64,000 nt of DNA from Gracilibacillus dipsosauri. GTDB taxonomy: Bacteria; Bacillota; Bacilli; Bacillales; Amphibacillaceae. A program made the position numbers and the translations under genes. The stretch lies in assembly GCF_003176895.1 (NCBI RefSeq), contig NZ_QGTD01000020.1, positions 1-64,000 of the forward strand, written 5' to 3'. Below the pieces are notes generated by a model that was not told the origin of the DNA, searched no databases, and saw nothing but the letters and a program-made list of their open reading frames with translations. Of the stretch, positions 47,092-55,099 are shown one piece after another; position 1 is the first letter of the stretch; every line of letters starts with the position of its first letter.

Positions 47092-47453
47092 GACATTCCC
47101 TCCTTTTCATCAGAATTATCATTATTATTTGTTGAAAAATAAAGGTTTATCCTTGTATTCCATATAAAAATCTTGGAAAATCCACCATAAAAACTGATGG
47201 TTTCACAACCTAGAAGTCGTGCATACTATGTATAAAGCGAGACTTTCCAACGGTTTGGGCATGTCGGACCTGCCATGATCACGACGATGAGGTGTTTTCC
47301 TTCCATTCATCCTCTACTGTTGGTTAGCAAAAATTCACATGAATAATTATCGCCTATATTAACTCTTAATTTTGGATTATTGGGCGGTATGGAAATGATA
47401 AAACGAAGAATCCCCTCCACTAGATGAAATAAAAAGGTAAGAAAGGGGAATGA
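47092..47453. other. Non-coding gap with a diverged copy of the repeat element
   Basis: No gene is supported in these 362 bp. It holds the upstream region of the YhcN-type gene on the left. At 47234-47335 lies a diverged relative of the repeat array downstream: AAAGCGAGACTTTCCAACGG and later CTGTTGGTTAGC correspond to AAAGTGAGACTTCCAT and ATGGTTAGC of the array. CCAACGG and CTGTTGG can pair, with about 60 bp between them. Confidence 0.5.
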
Positions 47454-47684
47454 ATGGTGCAAAATATAGACTATGACAAAGCTTTATACTTTACTTTATG
47501 GGGGCATTGGGACGATTTGTTAGTCTTAATGGTTCGAACAAATGATGATTTACTTGCAAAAAAAATTGAACAATTTCTCCACGCCTATCATTACCCTATT
47601 TCAAGGGAATGGTTATCGATGACACATGAAGAATTGTTACACTATATAGATCATGCCTTACTAAGCCAAATGACGGTAAAGTGA
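47454..47684 (+). CDS. Small orphan protein between repeat elements
   Basis: This 76-residue acidic soluble protein is unrecognised; it has hydrophobic and aromatic content (FTLWGHWDDLLVLMV) and a helical C-terminus. AAAGGGG precedes the ATG. Its stop codon lies inside the first hairpin unit of the repeat array, and the final residues MTVK are encoded by the array's own 5' bases. It is flanked on the other side by the diverged element. It could be a genuine small gene, cargo of the element, or a chance frame; the ribosome binding site makes a gene somewhat more likely. Confidence 0.5.
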   Translation: MVQNIDYDKALYFTLWGHWDDLLVLMVRTNDDLLAKKIEQFLHAYHYPISREWLSMTHEELLHYIDHALLSQMTVK

Positions 47685-48035
47685 GACTTCCATCAAGGGG
47701 GTGATTTTTCCCCCTTGATGGTTAGCGAAACTTACCAGGATGTTTAGCGACCGTTTCCTCCTTAACTTCCTTGAGCTTCTCCATTTTTAAGGAGATGGTT
47801 AGCGAAACTTACCAGGATGTTTAGCGACCGTTTCCTCCTTAACTTCCTTGAGCTTCTCCATTTTTAAGGAGGATTACGGACGCTTTACGCTGTGGTAAAG
47901 TGAGACTTCCATAAAGGGGGTGATTTTCCCCCCTTTATGGTTAGCGAAACTTACCAGGATGTTTAGCGACCGTTTCCTCCTTAACTTCCTTGAGCTTCTC
48001 CATTTTTAAGGAGGATTACGGACGCTTTACGCTGT
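47675..48035. repeat. Tandem array of a two-hairpin element
   Basis: The array holds two full units of about 140 bp, with an extra exact copy of a 77-bp segment: copies at 47718-47794, 47795-47871 and 47937-48013 are identical as read. Hairpin 1 has a 12-bp stem, CCATCAAGGGGG with its complement (47690-47721) in one unit and CCATAAAGGGGG with its complement (47909-47940) in the other; the changed base pair is compensated. An outer GGTAAAGT/ACTTACC pairing extends it. Hairpin 2 has TCCTCCTTAA with TTAAGGAGGA and an outer AGCGACCGT/ACGGACGCT arm. No T run follows either hairpin. Confidence 0.85.
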
Positions 48036-48042
48036 AATTAAA

Positions 48043-48072
48043 AGAAAGTGGCCACTAATTTGGTCACTTTCT
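48043..48072 (-). terminator. Probable terminator of the sigI-rsgI operon
   Basis: AGAAAGTGGCC (48043-48053) pairs with GGTCACTTTCT (48062-48072) with one wobble, followed by TTTTAATT on the minus strand. It lies about 80 bp after the rsgI stop and next to the repeat array. Confidence 0.65.
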
Positions 48073-48154
48073 ATTTCTCATACATATAAAATTAAATTAT
48101 GATGACATGACTGAAAACCATTCACAATCTGAACGGTTATGGAACAAATAAAGA

Positions 48155-49333
48155 TTATGGATATGCCCTTCTCGAATTAGGAGCAGCGTTTGATTTTCCA
48201 TTCTTTGCATTATGATTAGCTTTGGAATTAAATTTTTTTTCTTGTTTCTTCTTGTTGACATTGGGTCGACTTTCTTGTTTCTTTTGATTAGCTTTTTGCT
48301 TCTTATGGTTGTCTTTACTTTGACTGATCTGTTTAGTATAGCTATTGTTTTGGTTCACACGGCTTTTTTCCTTCGCATGCTCAGGTATTCGTTCGTTTAT
48401 TGTATCTTTAACTTTGTTTTGGCTCATTGCAAGACCAGGCTTCTGGGAGTTCTGCCCCTTTATTGCGTTATTTTCCCTTGCTTGATCATTAGCTTGTGGA
48501 GGTAACAGAGTGGCAACAGAATCGTTTGTTTCTTTACTTTTTTCGCTTTCAACAGGTACAGGATCGCTATCGTCTTCGTCTTCCTCTAGATGATCTTGGT
48601 AAAAATTATGAATAAGTTCTTCTTCTTCTTCATCCAAATCAGGAAGTGACTCCTCATTCTCCTCTACCGAAGATGTCGAAATAGCCGTTGCCTCTTTCTC
48701 TAGTTCCTGTGCCGCAACCTCATTCATTGACTTTTGTTCTTTTTGAGCCTCGTTTCTAATTGCTTCCTTTACCTCATATATCGCCATCTCATGTTGATTC
48801 TCCCCATAATACTGATTAAGTTCATCCATCATATTCTTCTCATTTTTTTGATGAAGATAACTAATCGCCATTAAAACAGGAGAATCATTGGAAAGTTCAA
48901 AAGTATTTTGGGATAATTCAATAATTTTTTCAGATACTATAAAAAATGATTTGTTTTGCCAATTAATTTGACTAACAACCTGCTTTGCATCTTCATTTAG
49001 CGCCTCTAATTTCAAAACTTGAAAGTTTTGGTCAATCGACACATTGATACTTGGATTAATATCAATGCTTACTACTGCGTATACGTCTTCCTTCGAAACC
49101 CATAAATATATAGGACTTAAAAGTAAAACACATATAATGGCCATTGTAGCGATTTTGAACGGTACTCCTCTAAATAGTGGCAATATATGATCCCATATGT
49201 AGGATTTAGATTTAAATTGGATTTCCATCCCAATTTCTTCCTTTTGTAATGGCCTAACCTTGTGGAACAATCCTTGCCTGTCCATGACAATGGAATACCT
49301 TTTTTTATGTTCCACAATAATACCTTTTTTCAC
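48155..49333 (-). CDS. rsgI: RsgI, membrane anti-sigma factor for SigI
   Basis: RsgI holds SigI inactive at the membrane. The 392-residue protein has the N-terminal RsgI anti-sigma domain (about 1-45), one transmembrane helix (about 58-78), the conserved extracellular segment VYAVVSIDINPSINVSID and a long, disordered, first acidic then Lys/Asn/Gln-rich C-terminus (about 230-392). The GTG start overlaps the sigI stop by four bases and has GAGGGGG upstream. It pairs with sigI as in B. subtilis. The extracellular tail has no carbohydrate-binding module like those of clostridial RsgI. Confidence 0.92.
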   Translation of the reverse strand: MKKGIIVEHKKRYSIVMDRQGLFHKVRPLQKEEIGMEIQFKSKSYIWDHILPLFRGVPFKIATMAIICVLLLSPIYLWVSKEDVYAVVSIDINPSINVSIDQNFQVLKLEALNEDAKQVVSQINWQNKSFFIVSEKIIELSQNTFELSNDSPVLMAISYLHQKNEKNMMDELNQYYGENQHEMAIYEVKEAIRNEAQKEQKSMNEVAAQELEKEATAISTSSVEENEESLPDLDEEEEELIHNFYQDHLEEDEDDSDPVPVESEKSKETNDSVATLLPPQANDQARENNAIKGQNSQKPGLAMSQNKVKDTINERIPEHAKEKSRVNQNNSYTKQISQSKDNHKKQKANQKKQESRPNVNKKKQEKKFNSKANHNAKNGKSNAAPNSRRAYP

Positions 49334-50061
49334 GGATCTACCCCCTCAAGGTATTCTCTCAAGTAAACGAAATCACCAGTTAAGATGATAAAAATAGTCA
49401 GAATATATTTTCTGTTTCTTTCTAGTGTTTTCTTACTTACTGGAACTTCCTTTAGTAATTTTTTTATTGGAACCCTTTTCTTAGTCAATACATATTCCCT
49501 TAAGGCTTCTTTTTTCGCTAGAATATTCGCAGCAAACATTGCTGATTCCCTTGCATCCTGGTGTTTCGGTGAAATAAGCGTTAATTCTTGAAACGTTATT
49601 TTATATGCTTTTAATTGCCTCGTTAATTCTAGTATTTCCTGTTGTCGGTTCCATGCATCCATCTTTAATTGATGAATACGTGTTGCTTCTTTAATCTCTT
49701 GAGGTGTCTGATTAAATTCTGTTTCCTCCATGTTTTCAAGGGATGGAACAATATACTGCCTTTTTTCTTTTCTTATATAATCAATTACTTTTCGCTTAAT
49801 AATCACCTGCGAAAAAGCGAGAAAAGACGTTCCTTTTTCTCTTGAATACATATTCATAGCATCATGGAAGGCAATCATACCGATACTGAATTCATCATCA
49901 CTCGATTGTTCAATATACCTTTTACATACTTCGGATACACATTTCGCGATAAAAGGCTGATATGCTTTAATTATATCATTCTTTAGCTGCTCATCACCTC
50001 TTTGTATCATTTCGATCTGATCTTCTAATGTTATTTCATTTGCTAACTGGTTCTCTAGCAT
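49330..50061 (-). CDS. sigI: SigI, RNA polymerase sigma factor
   Basis: SigI is an alternative sigma factor linked to heat and cell-wall stress. The 243-residue protein has a region 2 with SIGMIAFHDAMNMYSREKG and FSQVIIKRKVIDYIRKEKR, and a C-terminal DNA-binding region with PVSKKTLERNRKYI. GGTGGTGATC precedes the ATG. The 273-bp region upstream should contain its own promoter, including a possible SigI autoregulatory one, but I could not identify that with confidence. It forms a two-gene operon with rsgI. Confidence 0.93.
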   Translation of the reverse strand: MLENQLANEITLEDQIEMIQRGDEQLKNDIIKAYQPFIAKCVSEVCKRYIEQSSDDEFSIGMIAFHDAMNMYSREKGTSFLAFSQVIIKRKVIDYIRKEKRQYIVPSLENMEETEFNQTPQEIKEATRIHQLKMDAWNRQQEILELTRQLKAYKITFQELTLISPKHQDARESAMFAANILAKKEALREYVLTKKRVPIKKLLKEVPVSKKTLERNRKYILTIFIILTGDFVYLREYLEGVDP

Positions 50062-50334
50062 TGTAGATCACCACCAGCATTTATAATTTTCGCTATATTT
50101 ATATTATTTTTGGCTGTATTATCCATAATATTTTTGAGAATGTTATCTAGTTGTTTATATTGTAACAATTTTCATTCACCAACTTTTAATAAAAACTTTA
50201 CACTGTTCTAGTTTAATTGATAACAAAGTTACAGTGCTACCATGCTTTCATTACAAATCATTAAATTTCATTTTCAAAACCTAGTATAAAAGTCACGTTG
50301 CGGTAAAACACTCGATATCTTTATGAAAATTTAC

Positions 50335-51156
50335 CTACCTAACCGGTAATTGGTTGTTAATTTCTTCTATTGGAATTGCTAGACCTACTTTACTATACTG
50401 TTCGTGATTTATCGTTGCGAATACGACACCTATTACTTCTCCTGCTTGGTTTAATACTGGACTACCACTATTTCCTCTATACACAGGGGCATTTAACATA
50501 TACACAGGGGTATTCCAATCTGTTAGTTGTGTTGTCCCAATAATTTGGCCCTTATTGGCAATTCCATTAAAACGTAGTGGATTTCCGATAAATAAGACAT
50601 TCTGATAATCTTTTTCTGTCACTTTATCCGCTAAACGAAGAAATGGTAGCTTCTCCCCGTCTATTTTCAATAAAGCAATATCTATTTCTGGTAAAGCCTT
50701 GACTACTTCTGCATGATAAAGCCCTTGTTTTTCAAAAGCTACAGTTATAGTCGGCTGTGATTCTATGACATGATAATTCGTTAAGATATACCCATTTTCA
50801 GAAATAGCAAAACCTGTTCCCTTGTTGTTTTCTCCTTCGATAACAACAACTGCTTCGCGATATTGGTTCACTTGGTCGTCTTGCATTAATATAGTGGAGG
50901 TTCTAATAAAATCAATGGCGGGTATGGAGAAGGTCTGTGGAAAAATAGCGATAACCTGGATAAACATGGCGATAACAATAGACATTAATGCCCATTTTGG
51001 AATATGAAGTGTTCTTTTCTTTTTTTCGTTTTGCTCTTCTTTTTCTAATAATTGTCGTCGTTCTTCTTCTAATAATTCGAGCATTTCTTCGGCACTCAGT
51101 TCTTCATACAAATCCTCATCTATGATATCCCATTCCTTGTCATCCGAATTTCGCAT
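50335..51156 (-). CDS. Membrane-anchored trypsin-like (S1C) serine protease without PDZ domain
   Basis: This 273-residue protein has an acidic cytoplasmic N-terminus with a helical Glu-rich stretch, one transmembrane helix (about 54-76) and an extracellular chymotrypsin-like protease domain with His129 (NYHV), Asp149 (EIDI) and Ser220 (GNSGSPV). It lacks the PDZ domain of HtrA and so is shorter. The role is probably extracellular quality control. The ATG at 51156 follows AAGGTGGGTGAT; the frame starting at 51180 precedes it. It lies between the subtilase gene and sigI and is transcribed in the same direction. Confidence 0.85.
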   Translation of the reverse strand: MRNSDDKEWDIIDEDLYEELSAEEMLELLEEERRQLLEKEEQNEKKKRTLHIPKWALMSIVIAMFIQVIAIFPQTFSIPAIDFIRTSTILMQDDQVNQYREAVVVIEGENNKGTGFAISENGYILTNYHVIESQPTITVAFEKQGLYHAEVVKALPEIDIALLKIDGEKLPFLRLADKVTEKDYQNVLFIGNPLRFNGIANKGQIIGTTQLTDWNTPVYMLNAPVYRGNSGSPVLNQAGEVIGVVFATINHEQYSKVGLAIPIEEINNQLPVR

Positions 51157-51263
51157 TACATCACCCACCTTACACAACATACTTAGAATAGATTATAACA
51201 CTTTTCACAGGAATAGTGGGAATTAGGATTTTTGGTAAATGCTTCTTTATTAAATGTTTAATA

Positions 51264-51297
51264 CAGAAAAATCCGATCGATAATTCGACCGGATTCG
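51264..51297 (-). terminator. Intrinsic terminator of the subtilase gene
   Basis: AATCCGATCGA (51270-51280) pairs with TCGACCGGATT (51285-51295) with one mismatch and is followed by TTTTTCTG on the minus strand. Confidence 0.7.
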
Positions 51298-51319
51298 TTT
51301 CTATACTTTTGTTATTCAT

Positions 51320-53284
51320 TTACAGAGTTCTTTTCTTCCTTCGTATGAGAACCAACCCAACCAAGAGAAGGGCGAGTCCTGCTAAAATAAAATTACCAAA
51401 GAAGCTGGAGGTGTCTGGTAATTCGTTCATTTGGCTCTCTTTATTGTCTGCAATATTTCGTTCTCTTTCACTTTTTACAACGTCAGCGTCATTTTCAGGC
51501 TGGTTGGAAGTAGGTTCTGCATTTGCTGATTCCTCTTCTTTATTGTTTACTATTGGTTCTACTGTTTGATTGTCTTCCTTCATTTCTTCCGGCAGAATAG
51601 TTACCTTTATTAGATGCTCAGAGGAATTACCTTCATCATCTGTTGCTTGATAAAGGAATTGGTATTCTCCTGGTTTTTTGGTGGAAAAGGCATTCTTCTC
51701 TATTGTTTCTCCATCACTATTTTTAATGGTTAATAATAACTCAACATTTTCATCTATATTATCTACTGCTTGTACCTCTGGAAAAGTGAATTTATCTCCG
51801 TAAGCGATGGTTATGTGGTCCTCCTCCACGCCAGTGATCATCGGAGCCTCCGTATCTTCCTTGACGATAATATTTAGGACAAGTCGATCCGTATTTTTTA
51901 CAGAATCAACAGCAGTAGCTTGAAGTGTATATTCTCCTATAGCTAGGGATTTGGAGAATTCCTCCCACGCAATTTCTTCCCCTGTCGCATTGTTTGTTAG
52001 TACATTCTCAACCGGAACCTTTTCATCAAAATCATCTGTTGCCGTTATCTCAGGAAAATCAAAGGGCTCGCCAACTGGTATTGTTAACGTATCCTTTTCC
52101 CCCTCATATGCAATCACTGGTGGTTTATCAGAGTAATGTACAAGTCCAAAACCGTATTCAGAATCACGACCTTGTGGCCCTAAGTCATTGGCGAGATTTT
52201 GTGCTAATTCTCTTAATTCAGTTGCCGAATGATTAGGCAATTTTTGTTTCAGAATCGCAAGGATTCCAGTTACATGTGGTGTTGCTTGGGAAGTACCACT
52301 GTTTTGGGTATAGCTATTTTCCGTAGACAAACTAGTAATATTAACCCCAGGTGCTGTTAGTTCATTTTCTGAACCTGTTGCAGAAAAGCTTGCAATACTT
52401 TGATCACTTTCCACTGCTGAAACTGCAATCACCTCTTCAAAGGCAGCAGGATACTCTACAGCTCCACCATTATTTCCACTTGCAGCAACTAGTAGGATTC
52501 CTTCCTCATAAGCTTTTACTATCGCCTCATGAACAGCTTCATCCTCTGTTGGTGTTCCTAAGCTCATATTGATAATATCAACCTCTTTTTCAATCGCCCA
52601 ACTAATCGCTTGAATTAAATCAATCGAGTTACCTTTTATTTTTCCTTTTGTTTCATCGTATTCAAATACTTTTGCACCATAAAGATCTGCATCTGGTGCT
52701 ACTCCATAAGTACTTGACCCGATAATTCCTGCCACATGTGTGCCGTGTCCCTCGTAATCAACATCATATTCCTCTGTGTTACTATTCTCTTCCTCATTCT
52801 CGTTAATGGCTGAAAAGCCCTCTTTTATTTGATAATCGTCATGCTTAGCAAAGCCTGTATCTAGTATAGCGATTTTCACATTATCACCAGTAAGCTTATG
52901 CCTATGTGCATCATCTGCCCCAATCATTTCTAAGTTTGTCTCATTTATCGTAGCTTGAGGATTTTCTTCCGCAATATCTATCGTATAATTTTGATTGATG
53001 GAAACAGACTTTACATTTGGGTCTTTTTTAAATTTTTCCATTTCTGTAGTTGGCACTGTGACTATTTTCATCGATAAATTATGGAGGTTACGCTCATTTT
53101 CATATTTCTCCACATGATAGTTTTTTGATAGTTCTTTATTATTAGGTACACCATCATTATATGTAACAATAATATCGATCATTTCTTCTTCTGTTTGTGC
53201 ACTCGTCATAGGTATAAATAAATGAAAGAAAGCGAAAGCGAAAACGGACATTACGACCATTCTATACCAATTTACATGTTTCAA
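51320..53284 (-). CDS. Subtilisin-like serine protease with LPDTS sortase anchor
   Basis: This exported 654-residue protease has a signal peptide (about 1-29, cleaved after TSAQ or nearby), an inhibitor-like propeptide (to about 120), an S8 catalytic domain with Asp142, His180 (GHGTH) and Ser332 (GTSQATPH), two Ig-like beta-sandwich repeats (about 395-575, each starting PVIAYEG or PMITGVEED) and an acidic linker. LPDTS at 622-626 is followed by a hydrophobic helix and RRKKR tail. LPDT[AS] is the motif read by the YhcS-type (class D) sortase. TTG 53284 is chosen because GAGGAGAGG precedes it and it gives a normal signal peptide. The ATG further upstream would not. No sortase gene is in the window. 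Confidence 0.9.
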   Translation of the reverse strand: MKHVNWYRMVVMSVFAFAFFHLFIPMTSAQTEEEMIDIIVTYNDGVPNNKELSKNYHVEKYENERNLHNLSMKIVTVPTTEMEKFKKDPNVKSVSINQNYTIDIAEENPQATINETNLEMIGADDAHRHKLTGDNVKIAILDTGFAKHDDYQIKEGFSAINENEEENSNTEEYDVDYEGHGTHVAGIIGSSTYGVAPDADLYGAKVFEYDETKGKIKGNSIDLIQAISWAIEKEVDIINMSLGTPTEDEAVHEAIVKAYEEGILLVAASGNNGGAVEYPAAFEEVIAVSAVESDQSIASFSATGSENELTAPGVNITSLSTENSYTQNSGTSQATPHVTGILAILKQKLPNHSATELRELAQNLANDLGPQGRDSEYGFGLVHYSDKPPVIAYEGEKDTLTIPVGEPFDFPEITATDDFDEKVPVENVLTNNATGEEIAWEEFSKSLAIGEYTLQATAVDSVKNTDRLVLNIIVKEDTEAPMITGVEEDHITIAYGDKFTFPEVQAVDNIDENVELLLTIKNSDGETIEKNAFSTKKPGEYQFLYQATDDEGNSSEHLIKVTILPEEMKEDNQTVEPIVNNKEEESANAEPTSNQPENDADVVKSERERNIADNKESQMNELPDTSSFFGNFILAGLALLLVGLVLIRRKKRTL

Positions 53285-53397
53285 AATTTCCTCTCCTCTT
53301 CTGTGCAGGATCATTTGCCTACTGATATCTCTTTTAATATTAAAGTTTAATAGACAATTCGTCAATTTTCATAGAGTAATAGTTTGACGATTAGAAA

Positions 53398-53431
53398 CAG
53401 GTTTGAAACCTGCCGAAAATTGTATTATGAT
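53398..53431 (+). promoter_or_regulatory. Promoter of the carbonic anhydrase gene with palindrome over the -35 box
   Basis: TTGAAA (53403-53408) and TATGAT (53426-53431) are 17 bp apart. A perfect 15-bp palindrome, CAGGTTTGAAACCTG (53398-53412), covers the -35 box and could be a repressor operator. Confidence 0.6.
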
Positions 53432-53462
53432 ATTTATGTATAGAAAAAAGGAGATGGACATC

Positions 53463-54008
53463 ATGTTATTAGATGAAATTCTTTCATTCAACGAGAAGTT
53501 TGTAGTAGACAAAAAATATGAGGCTTACGCTACAGACAAGTTTCCGAATAAGCGTGCCGTTATATTTACTTGCATGGATACGAGACTCGTTGAACTTTTA
53601 CCAAAAGCATTAAACCTAAAAAATGGTGATGTCAAAATGGTCAAAAATGCTGGGGCAATTTTAGATGATCCTTATGATAGTACAATGAAAAGTATATTAG
53701 TGGCCATTCATGCACTTCAAGCAGACGAAGTATTTGTCATTGCTCACCACGGCTGTGGTATGACGAACTTCGATTCAGATGCTTTTCTTGAATTAACGAA
53801 GGATAGAGGAATTGAACAATCGGCCATTGATCAACTAAAAGTAGATCCAAATGAATGGTTGGTTGGCTTTGAGGATCCAGCGGCATCTGTCAAGAAATCG
53901 GTTGAAATTATTGAAAACCATCCATTATTGCCAGAGGATGTACCAGTACATGGTCTAGTAATCGACCCAGCAACAGGTAAACTTGATTTAGTGAAAAAAG
54001 GATATTAA
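53463..54008 (+). CDS. Beta-class carbonic anhydrase
   Basis: This enzyme interconverts CO2 and bicarbonate. The 181-residue protein has a zinc site Cys37, Asp39 (CMDTR), His95 and Cys98 (HHGC). It resembles the small YtiB-type enzymes of Bacillus. The ATG at 53463 has AAAGGAG ten bases upstream; ATG codons 5' of it are too close to or upstream of that site. It is divergent from the subtilase gene and ends at a shared terminator. Confidence 0.93.
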   Translation: MLLDEILSFNEKFVVDKKYEAYATDKFPNKRAVIFTCMDTRLVELLPKALNLKNGDVKMVKNAGAILDDPYDSTMKSILVAIHALQADEVFVIAHHGCGMTNFDSDAFLELTKDRGIEQSAIDQLKVDPNEWLVGFEDPAASVKKSVEIIENHPLLPEDVPVHGLVIDPATGKLDLVKKGY

Positions 54009-54061
54009 TGAAAAGCAACATGCGCCGGGATTATTCTAGGTGTTTTGTATGAACGAAAAAG

Positions 54062-54110
54062 AAGTCCAAAATGAATCCATTTTAAAATGGGTCACTTTGG
54101 ACTTTTTTTT
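54062..54110. terminator. Terminator shared by the carbonic anhydrase and aldo-keto reductase genes
   Basis: AAGTCCAAAATGA (54062-54074) pairs with TCACTTTGGACTT (54092-54104) with one mismatch, followed by eight T residues. It lies between the convergent genes and is strong for the plus-strand gene. Confidence 0.85.
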
Positions 54111-54136
54111 AGAATAGCTTAGCCTAAAAATCTGTT

Positions 54137-54967
54137 CTAAACACCATAATCAAATTTGTCAGGATGTTTACCGATTCTATTCCCGATATCCATTTCTGCG
54201 ATTTTATCCATATCGTCTTGTGATAATGTAAAATCGAAAATGTCCACATTTTCTTCTTGACGATTTTTATGAACAGATTTTGGTATCGTGATGATCTTAC
54301 TCTGATACTGCCAACGCACAATTATTTGGGCAGGTGTTTTCCCATGCTTTTTCGCTAACTCTTGAAGAGTAGGGTGATCAAAATACTGTGCTTTTCCAAG
54401 AGGTGCCCATGCCTCTATTAACATGTCATGTGCATGACAAAAGTCTCTTGTCTCCTTTTGTTGAAGCTGTGGATGTAATTCAACTTGATTTACAACAGGT
54501 TTAATTTCAGCTTCTTTCAACATATCCTCTAGATGATGTGGTAAGAAATTACTCACTCCAATCGCTTTTGCTTTGCCATCACGATATAATTCTTCTAGCG
54601 CCTTCCATGTCTCCGTAAATTTACCTGGTACGGGCCAGTGAATTAGATAGAGATCAACATAATCCATCTGCAATCGTTTTAAGCTGTTTGCCATTGCCTG
54701 TTTTGTGTTCTCATAACCTTGTTCATCATTCCAAACCTTTGTTGTGACAAAAATCTCATTTCTTGATATACCACTATCCTTAATGGCTTTCCCTACATCC
54801 TCTTCATTTGCATAAAGCGAAGCAGTATCAATATGACGATAGCCAATTTCAAGTGCAGAGCGAACCGCCTGATATACCTCCTCACCTGGCTCTGCCTTAT
54901 AAACACCTAATCCGATGGCTGGAATTTCTGTACCATTATTTAATACTAATGTGTCTGTCAAACCCAT
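54137..54967 (-). CDS. Aldo-keto reductase (YtbE/YvgN-like)
   Basis: This 276-residue NADPH-dependent oxidoreductase has the catalytic tetrad Asp47, Tyr52, Lys77 and His110 and a nucleotide-binding C-terminal block with IPKSVHKNR. It is close to B. subtilis YvgN and YtbE, which reduce glyoxal and methylglyoxal. GGAGG precedes the ATG. It is monocistronic and may be part of aldehyde detoxification; the aldehyde dehydrogenase gene nearby is separate. Confidence 0.92.
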   Translation of the reverse strand: MGLTDTLVLNNGTEIPAIGLGVYKAEPGEEVYQAVRSALEIGYRHIDTASLYANEEDVGKAIKDSGISRNEIFVTTKVWNDEQGYENTKQAMANSLKRLQMDYVDLYLIHWPVPGKFTETWKALEELYRDGKAKAIGVSNFLPHHLEDMLKEAEIKPVVNQVELHPQLQQKETRDFCHAHDMLIEAWAPLGKAQYFDHPTLQELAKKHGKTPAQIIVRWQYQSKIITIPKSVHKNRQEENVDIFDFTLSQDDMDKIAEMDIGNRIGKHPDKFDYGV

Positions 54968-55099
54968 CTATAAAACGCCTCCTTTTATTTTATAAAAAAA
55001 CTTAGTTCTCTTCTTATTAGCAATTCTTTGCCGTCTGTTATAGGTTTAGCACTCTTTAAACTTAAATTAGAATTGCGGTAACACTGATTGCTTTTTTAC

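Noticed and set aside
47675-48035. CRISPR array
   Set aside because: The repeats are 77-140 bp, contiguous and without unique spacers, and no cas gene is present.
48212-48505. A 97-codon plus-strand frame opposite rsgI
   Set aside because: It is the complement of the Lys/Gln/Asn-rich rsgI tail, which yields an artificial hydrophobic translation; no ribosome binding site was seen.
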